NCBI GenBank assembly: GCA_028554645.1
Contig: JAQOOI010000009.1
Location: 124,001 to 188,000, forward strand
DNA length: 64,000 bases
Direction of reading: 5' to 3'
Source: Omphalotus guepiniiformis
Lineage: Eukaryota; Basidiomycota; Agaricomycetes; Agaricales; Omphalotaceae
The translations under genes and the position numbers were made by a program. Within the stretch, counting starts at the first letter, position 1. Each line of letters begins with the position of its first letter. Under the pieces are notes generated by a model. It saw only the letters and a list, made by a program, of their open reading frames with translations, was not told the DNA's origin and ran no database searches. Below are positions 23,401-31,573 of this stretch, piece after piece.

Positions 23401-24303
23401 GTCCTCTAAGTCGATTTTAAGGTCGTAAGGGCGGTACGGTGGTAAGACTTCTGAAAGACCTTCATCAAAAACGTCAGCAAAATCGTGATACTCTTCCGGT
23501 ATTCCGGAGAGATCAACAGGTGAATGGATAGATGCTGCGTTACCAGTAACGGAGGTAACCGGACGTCCGTAGATCACAATGGGATCTTGTCCAGCTTCCT
23601 TGCAAGCCCGTATGAATGCTGCAGCACCAATAAAAGCAATATCCGGATCCGACGGGTCCAAAATTCTTGCTCCCATTTGCGTGACGGTTGGATATGAGTA
23701 GATGGGTTCAAAGGGAAAGTTCGCCTTCCGAGGACGAGAGGTAGGTGTCGGAGATGCGTCGATGGACGCTACCTCAACCGGAGTTGAAGATGCAGCCTGC
23801 GGAATGGGAGATGGAACTGTTTGATCAGTGTTTCGGAATGAAATAACTCCTGTGACCCAGTCAACCAACGGGTTGTAGCGGGTGAGAAAGTTGTATCCTA
23901 AAACAGCTTTACAAGACGAATCCAAAGAAGTGACAAAAAAGTCAAGAGACAAGGTCTCCCCGGAAGGAAATTGAACAGGTAAAGTAACAAGCTCTTCAAT
24001 TAATGAAGAAGCGGTTGAACCATCAAGAAGGCGTAGTCGAACCGGAGGAACCGGAGTTACCGGAAGAAAATAATCATGAACAAATTTTGAATCGAGGAAA
24101 CTATGAGAAGAACCAGAATCAAGTAACGTAGAAAATTTCAAAAATGAAGTAGACTCATTTTCGGGCTCCCTAACGAGGCCCTTGAGGCCCGAGGAGCTCC
24201 GATTGATACAAAGTGGTAATACAAGCGAATCAGAGTGGTGTAAAAGAGCGGACGCGTTGAGAGTAACCTCGGAGATGACACGATCGTGGCCAACGCAACC
24301 CAA
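20497..24303 (-). CDS. pol: Gypsy pol polyprotein (protease, RT, RNase H, integrase, chromodomain)
   Basis: One open frame of about 1268 codons. Aspartic protease at LDSGSSHSF (Asp about residue 62); reverse transcriptase with KLDLRHAYHLVRI, EGLTNAPAAFQRFV and VYLDDVLIYSDN; RNase H around ILETDASDYAIAA; integrase HHCC zinc finger (HDHPLSGHFGQNRT...CTVCGRNK) and DDE core (SMDFIEQLPDS, VTSDRGSEFVSQFF, HPEADGQTERANQTL); C-terminal chromodomain (EVEYEIAQILDSK...YYVQWLGY). The frame does not start with ATG: the position-24303 codon is TTG. It stays open upstream past the gag stop in the -1 frame, so translation probably depends on frameshifting from gag. No internal stops, so presumably active. 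Confidence 0.97.
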   Translation of the reverse strand: MGCVGHDRVISEVTLNASALLHHSDSLVLPLCINRSSSGLKGLVREPENESTSFLKFSTLLDSGSSHSFLDSKFVHDYFLPVTPVPPVRLRLLDGSTASSLIEELVTLPVQFPSGETLSLDFFVTSLDSSCKAVLGYNFLTRYNPLVDWVTGVISFRNTDQTVPSPIPQAASSTPVEVASIDASPTPTSRPRKANFPFEPIYSYPTVTQMGARILDPSDPDIAFIGAAAFIRACKEAGQDPIVIYGRPVTSVTGNAASIHSPVDLSGIPEEYHDFADVFDEGLSEVLPPYRPYDLKIDLEDGAEPPLGRVYPLSAKELEALRAFLDKHLANGFITTSSSKHGAPVLFVPKKNGSLRLCVDFRGLNKITRKDRYPLPLISDLLDAPKKAKIYTKLDLRHAYHLVRIAEGDEWKTAFRTRYGSYEWKVIPEGLTNAPAAFQRFVNEIFADLLDVYVIVYLDDVLIYSDNRADHRKHVREVLRRLRKHGLFCNPNKCVFDSETVEYLGYILSPDGLRMSEEKVKAIVDWPLPRPGRIKDIQSFLGFCNFYRRFIFNYSGIVVPLTRLTRKGIPWKWSEECQHSFDSLKSAFLSAPVLTHWEPDRQIILETDASDYAIAAILSLRMDDGEIHPVAFLSRTLHAAELNYDTHDKELLAIFESFQHWRHYLEGSATPVDVVTDHKNLEYFSTTKVLTRRQVRWSEYLSHFNMVIRFRPGCLGAKPDALTRRWDVYPKEGDSTYATVNPQNLKPIFTQEQLSTSLRATFLEGPVLRASIIMDLDKLHQSIRESLASDPESKAGMSLANDDANKRWTLDNSGQLRLDSRIYVPDSGDLRLQVLRYFHDHPLSGHFGQNRTLEVIRRQYTWPRIREFVRSYVQSCTVCGRNKSRRHRPYGLLQPLPVPERPWDSISMDFIEQLPDSHGFTAILVVVDRASKQAIFISTFDTITSEQLAQLFVLHVFSKHGVPRHVTSDRGSEFVSQFFRALGKALQMELHYTSGYHPEADGQTERANQTLEQYIRIYCSYQQDDWDELLAIAEFAYNNAPNDSTGISPFFANKGYHPNLSIHPEYDLASDRARQFVVNLDELHTFLRNEITLAQTRYKEQADRRRSSAPEFPIGSEVYLNAKHIRSTRPTAKFSEKYLGPFKILARPSNLAYTLQLPDYLRSVHPVFHVSQLEPAPPNTIPNRTQPPPPPVEVNGEVEYEIAQILDSKLDRRRRKCPLLYYVQWLGYEGTDEEFSWVLADELTAEDYIQDFHVRYPDKPGPLSKLTI

Positions 24304-24332
24304 ATTTCGTGTCGAGGCATCTGGGCTGCGGA

Positions 24333-25952
24333 CTATTTTTCCGACTCCTTTGGAGTCGGTTTGGAGTCCTCCGAAGTTACCTCCGAAGCTCGTCCACGAG
24401 CCTCGTTCAACTTCTTCCGCTTATCGCAATTATCCATAGTATGATTACCTCCACAAAAGAAACATAACTTCAACTTCCGGCGCCTGTCCTTCTCCGCCTG
24501 CGTCAACTTCCCATCCTTCCCTAGCCTATCCGCGTATGGTTTTGGCGTGGTCGAAGAGGAATTTGTCTTGCCGGAGTTAGAACCGGAGCCAGAACCAGAA
24601 CCAGATCCGGAGTTTCCGGAGTTCGAGCGGTTGTTAGAAGAAGAGGAGGGCTTGTTGAAACTGCCACTCTTCTTCTTCTGCGAACCGGATTGTGAAGTAG
24701 AGGATCCACTTCCGGAGTTACCGGAGCCTCCACCGGACGTTCGCTGTTCTCGCTGCTTTTCAGCAGAGCGAGCCCAGTGGCGAGCGTCAATCTTGGTGGC
24801 CTCTTTCCGGGTCCCCTGATAGGTTTTCGGATACTCGATCCGCATTAGTTCGTCCTTAATACGAGATGGCAAACCTTGATAATAGGCCCAACGTAAAGCA
24901 GCTTGATCCCAAAGAACCATCGCTGCGTAGGCTCCGAACTTTACATTGTAATTACGGATTCGATCCGTATCCCTCATTTTGAGCCCACTGAGGCGTTGCT
25001 CAGCCTCCGCTTCCATATCGTACTCTCCGAAATTTTCCATCAGCTCCTGCATGAAGGCCTGATAATTGACCATCCATGCCGGAGGATCGTCCGGATCCGG
25101 GTTCAGGAGCTCTGGCTGGAAATATTCCAGAGCTGATCCAGACAAATAAGAGAGCGCGAAAGTGATCTTACGATCGTCCGAAGAGAAATATTGAGGCCGA
25201 TCTGAGTGGTGAAGAGCCAAGGAAATGATGAAATTCCGGAGCTTCCGCGGATCCGAGCCGTCAAAAACGTCTGGCTCCTTCAAGCGCGATTTGCTCTCCG
25301 GAGCTGCGGATGCCTGTGTATTAAATGCCCTAGCCATGTTAGTAAAACCAGCCATGCTAGTGGTAAGAAACTCCTGCATCATCCGCCTAAAATCTTCATC
25401 ACCGGTGCCACCGGTACCCCCGGAAGGTCCCCCAGGACCTCCAGGACCACCCGGTCCACCGCCACCATTTCCACCTGGTTCTCCAGGCCCGCCAGGTCCA
25501 CCCGGACCTCCATGGCCTGGTCCACCACCATTACCTTCATCGCCTTCTCCAGGATCCCCACCATTACCTCCTATTCCTTCTGGCTGATCCCCAGCCTCTC
25601 CTTCCGTCGCCGCTGCGATAATGTCATCGTCTTCGTCATTCTGCTCTTCAGGAGCAGTATCGGAAACGTCTTCTTGTATCGGTAATACTCCCGGAATTGT
25701 GGAAGTTCGACGAGTCGGAGTTACTGGAGGATTTCGAAAACCAGGCAAATGACCTGGTGAAAATAATGTTGATAGGACCGGAGGTTGTTGAGAAAGGCGT
25801 GAGCCTCGGCTTGGTGAGACGAATTCGCTTGCGCGAACTGAGTAAAGACCGGATCTCCGCCGCTCACGAAGAGCATTGGGATCGCGACCTTGGTAAAATG
25901 GTGCGTGAGACTGTGAAGCCTCAAGTAAAGGGTTTGTAGGATGTTGTGACAT
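24333..25952 (-). CDS. gag: Gypsy gag protein with one CCHC zinc knuckle
   Basis: First ATG at 25952 (MSQHPTNPLLEASQSH), only 34 bp inside the 5' LTR. About 539 residues: disordered N-terminus, a Gly-Pro-rich collagen-like run (about 125-195), a retrotransposon gag helical domain (KEPDVFDGSDPRKLRNFI...AEQRLSGLKM), a Ser/Gly-rich low-complexity linker, and the zinc knuckle CFFCGGNHTMDNC near the C-terminus. The stop TAG at 24333-24335 is directly preceded by a run of five A. Confidence 0.95.
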   Translation of the reverse strand: MSQHPTNPLLEASQSHAPFYQGRDPNALRERRRSGLYSVRASEFVSPSRGSRLSQQPPVLSTLFSPGHLPGFRNPPVTPTRRTSTIPGVLPIQEDVSDTAPEEQNDEDDDIIAAATEGEAGDQPEGIGGNGGDPGEGDEGNGGGPGHGGPGGPGGPGEPGGNGGGGPGGPGGPGGPSGGTGGTGDEDFRRMMQEFLTTSMAGFTNMARAFNTQASAAPESKSRLKEPDVFDGSDPRKLRNFIISLALHHSDRPQYFSSDDRKITFALSYLSGSALEYFQPELLNPDPDDPPAWMVNYQAFMQELMENFGEYDMEAEAEQRLSGLKMRDTDRIRNYNVKFGAYAAMVLWDQAALRWAYYQGLPSRIKDELMRIEYPKTYQGTRKEATKIDARHWARSAEKQREQRTSGGGSGNSGSGSSTSQSGSQKKKSGSFNKPSSSSNNRSNSGNSGSGSGSGSGSNSGKTNSSSTTPKPYADRLGKDGKLTQAEKDRRRKLKLCFFCGGNHTMDNCDKRKKLNEARGRASEVTSEDSKPTPKESEK

Positions 25953-25986
25953 GATTAATAGCAGCACAGAGAAGAGTTTTAAATAC

Positions 25987-26524
25987 TGTTAAGTCCGTGC
26001 GGACTAGAGACGGTAAGAGAGCGAGGACCTCCGAGGAGGTCCGAGAGAAGGAGTCGAAAGGAACAAGACAGGAGAACCAGGAGCTCCGAATTGCTCCGGC
26101 AACAAGACTTCACCCGGTAGGCAGTATTATTTCGATACTGCCCCCCGTGCTGCACCCGGATTGGAAGTCCGAGGAGAGATGAGAGTTCAGACGAGAAATT
26201 CAAGATAGTAGTCCGGAGACTAAATTGATTTAAAACTAAAGTATATACAGTATAAGCGTGAAGTATTTATATGAGTATTCTACCGGAGATACTCGGAGTA
26301 ATAAAACAATAGTGTGAGAAGAATGAAACTAAAGAACAATAAGAACATGGAACGTTGGCGACGTTCGGATGTCCGGAGTAGAAAAGAATAATAAAAGCGA
26401 ATAGGAAAGCGTGAATTTGTAAAGTGAACCATATGGAAAGATTGAATAGATGTCAGGAAGAAGAAATCAAAGAAGTTCTAGAAACCGGAGGTCTGACCCG
26501 GAGTTCCGGCGCATAGCCGTAACA
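25987..26524 (-). repeat. 5' LTR (relative to gag-pol)
   Basis: 538 bp, the partner of 18050-18587. It ends at the CATAC target duplication (26525-26529), where the interrupted passenger gene resumes. Confidence 0.97.
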
Positions 26525-27914
26525 CATACGGTTCTGGAGATGTTCTCGATTCACCATTACGAGTCCCGTATCGCTCATTTAATTGAGGCGGAAACCAGCA
26601 GGAAGATCCTGAGCCCAGCTGAGCTTCTGGAGGTCACAAAGGCCAAGACCAAGGAGGCTTGGAGCGCGGCACCGGAGGAAGTGAGGGAGGAGGTTACTCG
26701 TTTGTACGAGGACGAAAAGGCGGAGCTAGCAGAAGCGAGAGAAAAGGTGAAGAAAGGAGTAAGCCGGGATGTATTCAAGTCCCTGAATCCAGAGGAACTC
26801 AGCGAGTAAGTCAAGTATATCAACACTCACTGGCACCTGTTACTCATGTTCAACCTTCTGAAGACTTGTTAAAAATTCACCTGGCCTGTTGAAGGCACTC
26901 TTTCAGGAGATGTACGCTAGCACGGGCTACGTGTACTTCGCTATTGGAGGAGGGCCAGACCCTCGAAAGCCCGGGGAACTGTTCACATTGAGGTAAGAGG
27001 TATTGTCCCAATTTCACGTCCAATCAGCTGATGTCGGCGGCAGCTACGGCTCTGGTACTGGCGCAGAAGGAAAAACATTTCGTGAATTCCTTGGACACAA
27101 GTACAACGATTGGATTGCCCTATTGAAAGAATGGCTAACAGGAATGAGTGCGGCGACTGAGACTCCAACGACTGCTAGCAGCTCCCACAGCAGGCCTTCC
27201 AGTCCACCTGCTGCCCTCGACAAAGATAAAAGTGCACAGCCTTCGTCAGCCGTTCTCGCACCCTTCGAAAGCACGACACCCATTGTCAATCCTGCGGAGA
27301 CTATGCATGCTGCTGCACCCATTATCGAACCTGTCCCTGCACTCGTTGTCGAACCTGCCGATGTCGAACCTGCTGCTGCACCCGTTGTCGAATCTGCCGC
27401 TGCACCCATTGTCGAACCTGCCGCTGCACCCATCGTGGAACCTGTCACTGTACCTGCACCTGGGCAATTAGAACGAGAGGAAGAGGTCGAGGGAGCCCAT
27501 GATCCAGCTACCTTAGCTGCGTTGAATGAACTCTTTCCCGACTTCCTTGACCCTGCGCTTGCCTCCACTCCAGACGTCACAAACATTGCTATGCCAGAAA
27601 TCCGCCGGGACTTGGTGTTTGACAGCGGCCCTCAAGGCCCGATGTTCCCCGCTGAGGACAGCTCCTCCACGTTGTTGATGTCTGTTGAGAATTTGGGGAC
27701 CAAAGTCGCCCAATTGTCAAAGAAGGCTGAGGCTGCAGCTAAACGGCGAGAAACCCTGGCCAAGAAAGCAGCGAAAGCTACAGAGAAAGCTCCAGAGACG
27801 GTGGCGTTAGGGAAGCGGACTAGAAAGGGACCGGCATCAAAAGAGGTAGTGCCGCTGACAGCAACTGCGAAGAACAATGGTCAGAAAGCCGCTAAGCAGC
27901 GAAGAAAAAATTGA
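26525..27914 (+). pseudogene. 3' part of passenger gene C
   Basis: It resumes in frame after the Gypsy insertion: ACG-GTT-CTG-GAG gives VLEMFSIHHYESRIAHLIE, a helical acidic stretch (KAKTKEAWSAAPEEVREE...) and FKSLNPEEL, then introns, then MYASTGYVYFAIGGGPDPRK. The last exon (from about 27003) carries a short helical domain (FREFLGHKYNDWIALLKEWL), a low-complexity region with imperfect repeats of about 8-9 residues (EPAAAPIVEP) at about 27290-27460, and a Lys/Ala-rich basic C-terminus; stop 27912-27914. The G-G-G-P-D-P-R-K motif marks an expanded agaric family of unknown function. Apart from the insertion the frame is intact. Confidence 0.7.
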
Positions 27915-28039
27915 GAGGTCTAGCACTCTTACCCTGTTTCTTGATCCTGTATTTCGTCTGTAATATTTGCAAGAGATATCTAGTACTGCGCAATATGAGC
28001 AAAACCTACTTGTTTCTAGAAGTTGACTAGGTAGACACT

Positions 28040-28245
28040 TACCAAACGTTGAAACTACGCGGGCGCATTAATGAAGCCCAGGAGACTTGAAACTACGCAG
28101 GGTGCATTAATGAAGCCCAGGTAAGTTGGTAGAATGTGAGCTTGAGCAACGTTGAAGCTACGCAGGTGCATTAATGAAGCCCAGGACACTTGAAACTACA
28201 AGGGTGCATTAATGAAGCCCAGGTAACTTGGTAGAATGTGACCTT
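28040..28245. repeat. Tandem array with CATTAATG core
   Basis: Four copies of a roughly 38-bp motif (TTGAAACTACGCAGG, then GCATTAATGAAGCCCAGG), arranged as two copies of a larger unit of about 103 bp. The CATTAATG palindromes lie at 28066, 28105, 28169 and 28207. Confidence 0.85.
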
Positions 28246-29194
28246 GAGCTCAACTACTTGACTACTTGAGTGTTTGAGCGTGAAACTTGAAGATACGGAT
28301 TCTGGTGGGCCCCATTGATAGAGCACCGAATGTGGAGTAGATTCAGGTGGAGTAGATTTGGGTACCAGTTTCGACGCGTCTGAGATATCTAACAGAGGCA
28401 CTGTATATAAAATTTCTGTCAGTTCTAAGTTGGATAGGTTCAGGAAAATGATAACTCGCCTGACATTTTAATTTCAACATTCAACATTCAACAGTTCATT
28501 TTCTCTGCTCTGTAGTACGGTCCTCACCCAAAGCGTGCCCTGAGTTCTACAAAGGGAATATTGTATTTGCTGCGAAAGACGAGCGTAGATGAGTGAGCCA
28601 GTGCTGGAGGGGCCGAGCAATGGCCAAAAACATATGTTTGTGAGTTCCGTGAACGAAGACCAGCGTGCGTATTACCAACAAGCAATTCCTGGAATAGAAC
28701 CGTATAGATGAGGGCCGGCGAGGCGTAGCATTAGGGGTGCAGATTAATGGTGAGCAGCGGATTCGGAAGGTTCAGTGCCGAGGCCGTGTGAAATCTAATC
28801 TGGTAAGCAAAAAGAAAAAATTTCATCTGCTAATCTGAAAAAGGAAAAAACAAAATTATCTGCTAATTCTGCTAATTCAAGAAAGGAACGAAGGCGCGCG
28901 CGCTATGCGCTGGTGGCATTGTGAGGTGGTGTGCGGGAGGCATTGGAGGCGGCGAGGAGAGCCCATTAATGGAGGTGAGTGTCCCATTAATGAGACCTGG
29001 TTTGCATTAATGGAATCTACCTACACATGCTTGTACTATGGCTACAGGTGCCCATGTATCATCTATGGTGCACAACCCTACTATTTTATTAATAGGGATG
29101 GTGTCTACGGCTCAATGAGCGATCGCGAGCAGTGCGAGAAAAACCCGGGAAAACCAGCAGTACTATTTGGGAATGTCATCACGTGACATTGCTA
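28246..29194. other. Right interior of KDZ element, non-coding
   Basis: Contains further CATTAATG sites near 28963, 28983 and 29005, a GC-alternating GCGCGCGCGC run near 28893 and AT-rich stretches. No coding potential is recognised. Confidence 0.5.
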
Positions 29195-29335
29195 GTTTCG
29201 CAAATATTTTGCGAAAACATTTCTAAGAATATTGGCCAATATCTATTCCGGAACATTTTGCCTCCTGCTAATTTGCCGACTTTTTGCAAAGTCTTTGCCA
29301 AGTCTTTGCAAACTCAGACTTCACATATTTTTCGC
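29195..29335. repeat. Right subterminal repeat cluster
   Basis: TTTCGCAAATATTTTGCGA, then three TCTTTGC(A/C)AA units within about 50 bp, close to the right end of the KDZ element. It mirrors the cluster at 7455-7660. Confidence 0.6.
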
Positions 29336-29349
29336 CGAGACCTGGGTAT

Positions 29350-29355
29350 CTGTGT
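29350..29355 (-). repeat. Right terminal inverted repeat (CTGTGT)
   Basis: Inverse of ACACAG at the left end. It is followed directly by the ACT duplication and host coding sequence. Confidence 0.65.
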
Positions 29356-30798
29356 ACTGTGATGTTCGCCAGCGCATTAATTGCTGATGCACTCACAATA
29401 GGGATGTTCAAAGTTGAAGTTCGCAAGTTCGGAACTTCGTTTGTTTGCTTACAAATGTCACTGAATCTAAAAGAAGAAATCACAGTGAATCACGGTACTC
29501 GTAATCAGATAGCGACGCTGCGGAGGTAACACCGGGATCATAAAAGATCATAACCGTGACTACATAATCATAATAATATTTTATTTCAGTTCAACTTACC
29601 GGCATTTTACTGCCAATGAAAGTGTCAGAGCACTGGAAGAGTCACAGAGGACCAAGCCTGGGCTCTGATACGACGGTACTAACAGTAACTATCGATAACA
29701 AGCCAATACTGTTTTTACAACATACATAACTTATATGTCACTAAGAAAGTTCTGGCGCAACATGACATGTATCAGCGGGACGGTAACGGGTACCTTTTGG
29801 AGCAACCCCAAGCCGGATTTGCTGGCAACGGGCAACACGAGGCACCGTGACTGATTGTGATGAACTTGTGAGCCCTGTGACATTCCTGTGACCAAAGAAA
29901 CAAACTGAAGTTCCGAACTTGCGAACTTCAACTTTGAACGTCCCTAATGATAACTCAAACAAGCTTTATTCGCTCATTGGGCCCTAATCCTCCGATGGAC
30001 TCGAATTTTACTCTCAGACTGGCAATCACGTTTGATAGTTTGCTGAGATTAAACGTGAGCGGGCCTTGGCTATATGCTCTCAAAATGCCTCACTCAGCTG
30101 GCCACTGACGTTGTATTTCGCGTTCTTAGTACATTCTCAGTGATGCAATAGTTGTATGGCGTGCCTGGATCTTCTGGCCAGGTAACTTCATCGCCCATGC
30201 CACTCTCTCCCTGTGCATGCTAGCTACAATAGGTGAACACAGTCATCAGCATGATTGGCTTGAATAATGACCCCTTGGCTGTATCATCATATAGGAACTT
30301 CAGTCGCTGACATGACTCGTATCGCACTCCAATTTGTTGGGAAAGGTCCGGAAGTTGGACCCGGCGCTCCCTCGCTTTTACTCTCCTTGTCTCCCTTTGT
30401 TACAAACGTTGTGGCTACGCTGCTCATCGGTATCAAAGCATGGTATGCGTAACCTCGCTGAACGAACGACTAAATTCTTGACTATCTCGGGCATGGCTAT
30501 ATAGAAGGGACATTTCAGCACATCTGGGATCCTCAAAAAGCCGACCGGCAGAGAGGATATTAATGCTCCTCGTCGAGTCGGGCCTACTCTACTGCACGTT
30601 TTGGGTTGCGTCTATGTCTGACACCGTACTACCTATTGCCCCCTCACCATTTCATTCCACCAGGTGTTTTTCTTAACAAACAACCTGATATCAAACAACA
30701 TAGCCGGAGAAATCTCCTCTACTGTCACTGGGATGTCTATCCGTCTTTCCGCACGTCCAATCACACCATGGTCCGTACCATGCCCGGTTATGACATGA
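29356..30798 (+). pseudogene. 3' part of the disrupted seven-transmembrane protein gene
   Basis: Host reading resumes ACT-GTG-ATG (TVMFASALIADALTI), is interrupted again by the MITE at 29401-29944, and continues MITQTSFIRSLGPNPPMDSN. Exons: to 30054, 30130-30232 (YILSDAIVVWRAWIFWPGN), 30295-30442, then from about 30507 (HLGSSKSRPAERILMLLVES, then GLLYCTFW) and VFFLTNNLISNNIAGEISS; stop about 30796. Intron borders are canonical except the one before DISAHLGSS, where the acceptor is unusual. Near GM-YPS the expected motif falls in a neighbouring frame, suggesting one decay frameshift. The TM pattern and SDAIVVWRAW/LVESG motifs mark the agaric seven-TM family; ligand and role unknown. Confidence 0.75.
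29401..29944. mobile_element. TA-flanked MITE, 544 bp, in the split 7TM gene
   Basis: Terminal inverted repeats of about 38 bp with one mismatch (left GGGATGTTCAAAGTTGAAG, right complement GGGACGTTCAAAGTTGAAG), flanked by TA on both sides (29399-29400, 29945-29946). The inverted repeat itself contains a smaller palindrome GAAGTTC...GAACTTC. The interior has no coding capacity. The TA target is like that of Tc1/mariner-type elements. Removing it and one TA restores the host frame (ACA-ATA-ATG-ATA). Confidence 0.85.
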
Positions 30799-31573
30799 TC
30801 TTCCTTCTATTAGGGAGCATATCCAACAATCATCATCATTCTCGTTTCGCGCGAAAAATCATATGCGGAGGCGATGTTCAACCAAGAGACAGCTATATCG
30901 CAGTCGATTCATTTTAAAACTCGACGCGCGGAGGAGTCCGTGATGGATACTGTGGGTAATACTGACTCTACCATTACTCAAAATCAGCGAAGCAGGACTG
31001 GATATATAACGCATGAACATGTTTAGTATTCTCTACGACGATCTGATATCAAGTGCGTAATACAGACGAGGATGTAGATCAAAGATATATGGCTGATTGC
31101 TCTCCTAGCACTATTTACTTATCTGTAGGAGAGCTGACCAGCTGGCATACGGACGTAAGATACAAGTCGGCAATACTCAACAAGTAGAAATGGCCGTTTC
31201 GTAGGCTCATAACAACAACCTCAGCGTCAGAATAAGAATCTCGTATCTTTCGCTCAGCAGCGACGACTTGAAATTGGCGACCTCGAGCAAACCTTGAAGG
31301 GATACAAGGAAAAGCTCACTCGTATTTCTTGGGACTGCCGCACCAGGAATCTCTCAGAAGTAATTCTCATAACAGTCTGCGCGAAGTATGCACTACTTGC
31401 GAGGCGCGTGATGATAACCTTCGAGCACCTTCCTTTAGGTTTCCAGTCTGATTTCATATAATGGAAAAAGCTGAACAACAAACGTCTGAGCCGTTGGGTG
31501 CTCTGCTACAAAATAGTAATGAGAACGTTATGCAACTTCCACAGATTTTGCTAATGGTGCGGCCTGGGTCGCG
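30799..31573. other. Intergenic with a coiled-coil coding remnant
   Basis: On the plus strand, about 31206-31463 reads as an open, charged helical stretch (FAQQRRLEIGDLEQTLKGYK...) ending in TAA, without a start or recognisable partner exons. Probably a gene remnant. Nothing else is recognised. Confidence 0.35.

Larger units (their letters stand above)
18050..26524 (-). mobile_element. Full-length Gypsy/chromovirus LTR retrotransposon, 8475 bp, nested in the KDZ element
   Basis: Both LTRs are 538 bp, begin TGTTAAG and end GTAACA, and are flanked by CATAC at 18045-18049 and 26525-26529. By eye the LTRs differ at a single base (GGTGCATAG versus GGCGCATAG), implying a very recent insertion. Read on the minus strand, the order is LTR, gag (25952-24333), pol (24303-20497: protease, RT, RNase H, integrase, chromodomain), an opposite-strand accessory gene (18810-20291), polypurine tract, LTR. 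The base right after the 5' LTR does not read TGG, so a canonical tRNA primer-binding site is not obvious. Confidence 0.97.
7439..29355. mobile_element. Giant KDZ-type DNA transposon with passenger genes (21.9 kb; about 13.4 kb without the nested Gypsy)
   Basis: Boundaries are set by the interrupted host gene: ...GCC-ACT at 7436-7438 and ACT-GTG-ATG at 29356-29361 join in frame when the insert and one ACT are removed. The ends are ACACAG (7439-7444) and CTGTGT (29350-29355). A 2-bp TA duplication with CACAG/CTGTG ends is the alternative reading. Just inside both ends lie clusters of TTTGCAAA-like repeats, and further in, CATTAATG palindromes, giving a mirror-symmetric layout. Between them is an intact KDZ transposase (9012-12478) and unrelated cargo genes. 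KDZ transposases of agarics are known; this element's ends and cargo are read here for the first time from this window. Confidence 0.8.

Noticed and set aside
24547..25685. Proline/glutamate-rich frames opposite to gag
   Set aside because: Shadows of the Gly-Pro and Ser-Gly low-complexity parts of gag; gag itself has clear domain evidence.
27044..27586. Minus-strand Gly/Ser frame opposite passenger gene C
   Set aside because: Produced by the repeated EPAAAPIVEP coding stretch on the plus strand.
28040..28245. CRISPR-like repeat array
   Set aside because: Four imperfect tandem copies with no unique spacers, in a eukaryotic transposon; a minisatellite-type array.
7455..29335. TTTGCAAA clusters as long terminal inverted repeats
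   Set aside because: The two clusters share motifs but do not align base for base; only the outer 6 bp are a true inverted match.
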